A DNA stretch of 64,000 bases from Saccharum officinarum (lineage: Eukaryota > Streptophyta > Magnoliopsida > Poales > Poaceae): contig CM036231.1 in the NCBI GenBank assembly GCA_020631735.1, forward strand, positions 7,591,831 through 7,655,830, in the 5' to 3' direction. The first letter of the stretch is position 1; each line of letters begins with the position of its first letter. The notes beneath the pieces are model-generated. The model was given only the letters and a program-made list of their open reading frames with translations, searched no databases and was not told the DNA's origin. Shown piece after piece: positions 58,620-64,000 of the stretch. A program made the position numbers and the translations under genes.

Positions 58620-59528
58620 GTCTTAAGGAGGCGGTATAGGGGCAGCCCTTTCTCGCCGAGGTGTGAAATGAAGCGGCTGAGGGATGCTAGGCATCCCATG
58701 AGCTTCTATACCCCCTTCAGGTTTTGGATCAGTGCCATATTAGTGATGGCTAAAATCTTTTTCGGGTTGGCCTCGATGCCATGTTCGGAGATGATGAACC
58801 CTAAGAGCATGCCTCGGGGTACACCAAAAGACACACTTCTCGGGGTTTAGCTTGATGTTTTTCTCCCTGAGGCAACAAAATGCTGCGTCCAGATTGGTGA
58901 CAAGGTCGTTGGCTTCTTTGGACTTGACAACAATATCATCTACGTATGCCTCGATGGTTCGCCCGATGAGGTCCCCAAAAACTCTGAGCATACAGCGCTG
59001 GTATGTGGCTCCCGCGTTTTTTAGGCCGAATGGCATGGTTACGTAGCAATACGTGCCAAACGGAGTGATGAAAGAAGTCACGAGCTGGTCAGACTCTTTC
59101 ATTTTTATTTGGTGATAGCCAGAATATGCATCAAGAAAGGATAACAACTCACATCCTGCCGTGGAGTCAACTATTTGATCGATATGATGCAATGGAAAAA
59201 GGTGCTTTGGACATGCCTTATTTAAACTAGTATAATCTACACACATTCTCCACTTCCCATTCTTCTTCTTAACTAACACGGGATTAGCTAACCACTCAGG
59301 ATGAAATACCTCCTTGATGAATCCAGCCACCAAAAGTTTGTGCACCTCTTCCCCGATGGCTCGGTGCTTCTCCTCCTCGAACCGGTGTAGACGCTGCTTC
59401 ACCCGTTTAGAGCCGGTTCGGATGTCCAAGGAGTGCTCAGCAACCTCCCTCGGGATGCCTGGCATGTTCGAGGGACCCCACGCAAACATGTCAGCGTTTG
59501 CGCGGAGGAAGTCGACGAGCACGGCTTC
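58620..59528 (-). pseudogene. Reverse transcriptase region of Gypsy-2 pol
   Basis: The open piece 59522-58740 (260 codons) begins MLVDFLRANADMFAW and includes MPGIPREVAEHSLDI, EWLANPVLVKKKNGKWR, FLDAYSGYHQIKMKESDQ, PFGLKNAGATYQRCM and the active-site YVDDIVVKSKE. It loses frame in the ...KCVFWCTPRHAL stretch. Weak similarity continues to about 58620 in other frames. Confidence 0.85.
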
Positions 59529-60242
59529 CTATTTGGGGTCGAGCGCAGCGCTGACCTTTAGCACCTTACTGTCCGGGTCGTTGGGGCTGAGCGGGACTAG
59601 TTTGACTTCCTCCGCCGGCTCAAAGCTACTGGCGTGGCGCTTGGGGTTGGGGATCTCCTTGGAGAGCCTCTCCAAATCGGCAGCCAAGGCTGCTGACTCG
59701 AAGAAGGCCTCGGCGTACTCAGTGCAAGCCACGTCGCATTCGTAGGCATGCTTGTACGCAGAGCCGACGGTGATGATGCCACTGGGGCTAGGCATCTTCA
59801 GCTTGAGGTAGGTGTAGTTGGTGATGGCCATGAACTTGGTGTAGCATGGTCGCTCCAAAATGGCATGGTAGGTCCCACGGAACCCGACAACCTCGAAGGT
59901 GAGGGTTTCCCTCCTGAAATTAGGAGTCCCGAAGCAGACGGGCAGACTGATCTATCCGAGAGGGGTGGAACGTTGTCCTAGCACAACGCCATGGAATGGT
60001 GCTGCGCCAGCTCGTGGCCGAGTCCTACTAATCCCCATGAGGTCGAGAGTCTCGGCGTATAAGATGTTGAGACCATTATCCCTGCCCATCAAGACCCTAG
60101 TGAGTCGGGTGTTGCCAATGACAGGGTCGACGATGAGTGGGTAGTGCCCCGGGTTCGGGATGTGATTCGGGTGGTCATCACAGTCAAACGTGATGGCCTC
60201 CTTGGACCAATTGAGGAACGACGGGGTGGTGGGCTCTACCAC
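59529..60242 (-). pseudogene. Aspartic protease region of Gypsy-2, active-site motif changed
   Basis: 60242-59952 reads EAITFDCDDHPNHIPNPG and VLMGRDNGLNILYAETL, then STPLG, a stop, ISLPVCF. 59858-59529 reads ERPCYTKFMAITNYTYLKLKMP and AYECDVACTEYAEAF. In Gypsy-1 the corresponding site is LMDGGSSLN. Here DGGS is replaced by GRDN, so the catalytic Asp context is lost. Confidence 0.75.
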
Positions 60243-60307
60243 GTAGACTTCTCGATGTTCGTGCTCTCTTTGGTGCGTTGTGAGTTGCGTCGATCAACCA
60301 CCAAAGA

Positions 60308-62659
60308 TCATAAACTAGTTCTTCACCTCGGGGAACCCGTCGTCCTTGTCGTCGCTCCCTTGGGCATCTGGTGTCTTCTTCTCAGCATCGTCCTTGGGCT
60401 GACCGCCCCGGGAGAAGTAGCACCGCATCATGGTGCACTCCTCCAGGGTGTGCTTTGTCGGGCCCCCTATGATAGGGGCATGGTTTCTTGAGCATTTTGT
60501 CAAAAACTCCTAGGGCCCCAGGAGGGGGGCCTCGGGGGTTCTTGCGGTCTGCTGCAGCGACGAGGGCATCCTTTTGGTGCTGCTGCTTCCCCGTCCTGCC
60601 TTTCTTCTTCTTGAGGTCGTGGGAGGCGGAGCCCTCGGTGGCGTCCTCCTTCCGTTTTCCCTTGGCGTCGGGGAAGATGGCTCCGACCACCTCCTCGCCC
60701 GTGGCAAAGTTGGTGGCAATATCCAGGAGCTTGCTCATCTTTGTGGGAGACTTATGGCCTAGCTCATGGACTAACTCCCTGCAAGTGGTGCCAGCGATGC
60801 ATGCCCCAATGACATCCGAATCGGTGACATTGGGGAGCTCAGTGCATTGCTTGGAGAAGCGTCGGATGAACTCATGGAGAGTCTCATTCGGCTTCTGGCA
60901 GTAGCTTCTGAGGTCCTAGGTATTCCTAGGGCGCACATATGTGCCCTAAAAGTTCCCCACGAAGACCCTGACCAGGTCGGCCCAGTCATGAATCCGCCAC
61001 GGTGGAAGGTGTTCTAGCCAAGCCCTCACTAGATCAGCTAGGAACAAGGGAAGGTTACAAATGATGAGTAGGTCATCATCCATGCCGCCTAGCTGACAAG
61101 CTAGGCGGTAGTCAGCAAGCCACACGTCGGTGTTCGTTTCCCCGGAGTACTTGACAATGTTGGCCGGTTGGCGAAATCGGGCTGGGAATCGAGCCCTCCG
61201 GATGGCCTCGCTGAAAACACATGGACCCGGAGGCTTGGGTGAGGGGCTTCGGTCCTCCTCGGCGTGGGTGATAGCCGCATGCGGCGCCATCCTCCTTGTG
61301 CATCGAGAATGCCACGCGCATCAGTATCACCGCCGGGACGGTCGCGTACTGATGGGGCCTTGTTGCGTTCTAGCGCCCCTCGCAGTTCAGGATGAACCGA
61401 GGCCTTCCTTTCTTGTCAAGAGGGCACTGTGGGCAGCTCGGCCTTAGGCTCGCGTCGTCGAGACGCAGAGCTCTCGGCCTGCTGCACCGCGGCGCACTCA
61501 AGAAGCCCACGAAGCTCGTTGTGGACTTGTAGCCCCTCCGCAGTGGATGGCTCTGGCATCGTCCGGAGGAGTATTGCCACAGCAGTGATGTTCTAGCTGG
61601 CCCTGGTGAAGAATGGGGATTGATCGCCCCCTCGTCGTTGTTGATGCGACAATTGATGTCACGAGCCTTGTGCTGGGCTGCTCCATCGTTCCCCCGGCCA
61701 GAGCGTTCTTGCTCGAGGGTGGCCCATAGGTGCACCAGCTGCTGGCGGTCCTCGTCGATCTTGGCCTCAAGCTCGCGGAGCTGCTCGAGCTCGGCCCGCC
61801 GAGACCCCACGGGGGCAAACACCGCGGCCCGCTCTCATGGGGGCCCCATGGGCAGTGCTTGCTGAAGCGGAGTGTGAACACCCTGCCCTACGGGGGTGGC
61901 GTCCCCCGAGGCAATCTCCTCTACCTCCACGTGAAAGTATTCACGTGAGGGGTCATAGTCCTCATCGGAGTCAGGGCAGCCGAAGAGATAGTCGTACACA
62001 CCCATGAACTGGCGTAGACCCTCCGAATTATGAAGCCCAGAGAAGTCTGCACCAGTCCACCTATCACTGTCCTCCGTGGAGTCAGTGCTGGATGTCTCTG
62101 ATGTGGTTGCAAGGAGCTCGAGGGTGGCACGTAGATGATGCTCGAGAAGCCTCGCATAGGAGCTCATGGTGGAATGCATCGAGCGGGAGTAGCTCGTGGC
62201 GGCATTGTCGGGCTCGTACGGGAACGGCGATGGCGCTGCCACAGGCCCTCCTATTGATGACGTGGACCCCATGGAGTATGACGGCTCCTCAGAGTGTTGC
62301 CCTACCGTCGTGCCCTGTGCCATCGGTGCTTTGCCCAAGGCTAGGACGACGCTAGATAGGTCCCTCACGAGGGATCCTATCCTGGCCGCCGAGCATGAAG
62401 ACTCGGGGGAGTTTGGGGAGTCGCCCTTAGTCCCTGAGCAGGGATGGGGGCTCTCCTGCATTCGCCACGCATGACGAGCATGGCGAGAGCGATGACCATG
62501 ATGGCCAGGACGCCTCCCACGCCTCTGGCGGCGTGAAGAGGAGTCGCTATTAGACGAAGCTCTGGGTGGGAGGAGGACCATGTCATAGTCGTAACCCAGA
62601 GACATGAACTGTAGGCTCCCAAACCAGATGACCGTGCTGAGACGAAGTGGGGTTGCCAT
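60308..62659 (-). pseudogene. Degenerate gag of Gypsy-2
   Basis: From the ATG at 62659 (MATPLRLSTVIWFGSLQF) to 61835 a 274-codon frame is open, Ser/Arg-rich at first. 61822-61370 has the coiled-coil ELEQLRELEAKIDEDRQQL. 61290-60946 has the gag core (FPARFRQPANIVKYSGETNTDVWLADYRLAC, AWLEHLPPWRIHDWADLV). 60904-60382 continues ETLHEFIRRFSKQC-type text, ELVHELGHKSPTKMSKLLDIA and the basic KKKKGRTGKQ. Stops and shifts lie between these parts. Confidence 0.75.
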
Positions 62660-62695
62660 CCGAAACTTGCAATGGTGGCTGTGACGCGCAAACTG

Positions 62696-62714
62696 CCCCT
62701 ACCTAGCGCGCCAG
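62696..62714 (-). other. Primer-binding site of Gypsy-2
   Basis: Complement of cccctacctagcgcgccag. On the - strand it reads CTGGCGCGCTAGGTAGGGG, one mismatch from the Gypsy-1 site, directly next to the LTR. Confidence 0.7.
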
Positions 62715-62715
62715 C

Positions 62716-63864
62716 TGTCGGTGTGAGAAATGGCGGTTCTAGCACCAACGAGTAATACGTGTCTGCGCATCAAGGATCCGGATGGTGTGCAGGAAGAACA
62801 CAAGCGATTTATACTAGTTCAGGCCGAAGAATGCCCTACGTCCAGTGGGGGAGAGGAGTCTTGTATTATCTTGCACCAAAGTGCTTGTAGTAGGGGTTAC
62901 AAGCGGGTGAGAGAGGGAGGAGCTCCCAGGTCTCAAGATGTGAGTGGAGTGTGTCTGTGGGTTTTTCCTCTGTCTTTCCTTCCGTCTTCTAGAATGGTCC
63001 ATGCCTTCCCCTTTTATAGATGCAAGGGGAGCACAGGGTTACATGCAGGTGTTACGTGATGTTTTTTCTAGGAGAAAAGATCTACAGTCTTTAGTCTTGT
63101 CCTGTAGTTGGTGGCGTATCACTGTTGGAGGAGTGGCCTCTGTCCTTTGATGCTATAGCGATGTGTTCTGACATACGTAGCCCTGCAACTACGATGTGTA
63201 GGATCATGATCATCACTATGGCGACGTGTCCGTCCTTGCGGTTTGACCGTCGTAGAGAGCCGAGGCCTCGGAGGCGTGAATCATGGCATGATTTCACCCC
63301 GTTTGAGGGAATAGTGGCATAGTGATCAGCAGCTCTTCCCCATGCTGTTATGGGCAGCAGCGTCGTGATTTGACCCCTGTCTCTCCTGTCCTGTCCGGTT
63401 GGTCAGCGCAGGAACGTGGGTGACGTCATGGGGAGTCTCGAGTGCGCTAATGGGAGAGCGGCATCAGAGACTGGGGTCGAGCGAGTCGGAAAACTTCCCG
63501 TGTCCGAGACCTTGTATTGGGGCCTCGGGCGAAACGGTGATGATGCTGCGGGTTAGCCTGTGTCCGTGGCCTAGCGCTAGGGTCTCGGGCGAGTCGGAGA
63601 TGCTCTGAGACCCCTTGTGTGAGGCCTCGGATGAAGTAAAGAGATGGGCTGGTACACTCACACGGTTTGCTGGAGGCCCAGCAAGGGGAGAGTTAGCCCG
63701 TGGGTCTTCTTTGTTGATTTTCCCCTTAAACAGGACAGATTAATGTTTGTGGTACGTTTGGTTTGGGAGGCCGGGTGGATTTTCATCCTAATTTGGGTAC
63801 CCCTAATTATGGTACCCGATAGTCGGTGTGTGAATTCTCTCCTCGAACCGTGATCCCCCCGACA
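62716..63864 (-). repeat. 5' LTR of Gypsy-2
   Basis: On the + strand from TGTCGGTGTGAG to CCCCCCGACA, 1149 bp, with inverted ends TGTCGG/CCGACA. On the - strand a TATA box (TCTATAAAA, complement of 63012-63020) is followed toward gag by the transcript leader. Its sequence is unlike the Gypsy-1 LTR, so the two are different families. The target-site candidate on the right is CCACC (63865-63869); its partner was not found. Confidence 0.75.
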
Positions 63865-64000
63865 CCACCGTGTCTCTTCTTCCTCTCCGGCGGGGCGTGA
63901 ACGCATGACCCATCGCGTGTCTGAGTTTGCGCTGGGAAAAATAAAAATACAAAAACCACGAAAAAACAAACTATACTTGGGAAAAGAAAATAATAAAACC
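63865..64000. other. Flank of Gypsy-2, nothing recognised
   Basis: 136 bp to the window edge without a supported feature. Confidence 0.4.

Overview
The window looks like nuclear DNA of a grass, probably a panicoid/Andropogoneae species such as sorghum, sugarcane, Miscanthus or maize. The support is spliced plant genes with GT-AG introns, a GC-rich monocot AP2/ERF gene, Tourist- and Stowaway-like MITEs with grass-type termini (CTCCCTCCGTCC), and nested Ty1/Copia and Ty3/Gypsy LTR retrotransposons. There is no sign of bacterial, organellar or CRISPR content. The species cannot be fixed from the sequence alone.

Genic arm (1-15.7 kb). On the + strand, 151-791 holds the last three coding exons of a plant aminoacylase-1 (peptidase M20). 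A DREB-type AP2/ERF transcription factor (intronless, 228 aa) lies at 11814-12500. On the - strand, 12797-15656 is a SABATH (salicylate/benzoate/jasmonate-type) carboxyl methyltransferase with four readable exons. A weak two-exon - strand candidate lies at 6452-6766. Between the genes are Stowaway-like MITEs near 2.4 and 3.3 kb and five members of one Tourist-like MITE family between 7.4 and 11.5 kb.

Retrotransposon arm (15.7-64 kb). A Ty3/Gypsy element (Gypsy-1, +) starts with a complete 5' LTR that cuts the first exon of the SABATH gene, carries a solo LTR in its gag, and is broken off in RT at about 22083. There it joins a fragment of a second SABATH copy. After AT-rich DNA with a MITE and a 966-bp element with Stowaway ends comes an old - strand Tat/Athila-type Gypsy (Gypsy-A). 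Its LTR (24806-28794) carries a 2.3-kb solo Copia-type LTR and has internal sequence on both sides. A Sirevirus-type Copia element (30556-51877, TSD ATTTT) is nested in Gypsy-A, whose protease remnant resumes at 51878-52860. The rest is a second Gypsy (Gypsy-2, -), with its 5' LTR at 62716-63864, degenerate gag-pol, and an opposite-strand, apparently spliced coiled-coil ORF at 52936-55503.

The strongest structural observation is inside the Sirevirus. About 7.8 kb (LTR end, gag, pol, start of the envelope-like ORF) occurs twice, once on each side of an exactly 100-N gap. The two copies carry frameshifts at different places, and one-base indels are dense near the gap. This probably represents overlapping contig ends or haplotypes placed in tandem, not a real 21-kb element. 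I found no new gene system. The most interesting biology is the Sirevirus palindrome arrays, its envelope-like ORF, the antisense ORF of Gypsy-2, and the decay of a SABATH tandem cluster by retrotransposon insertion plus deletion.
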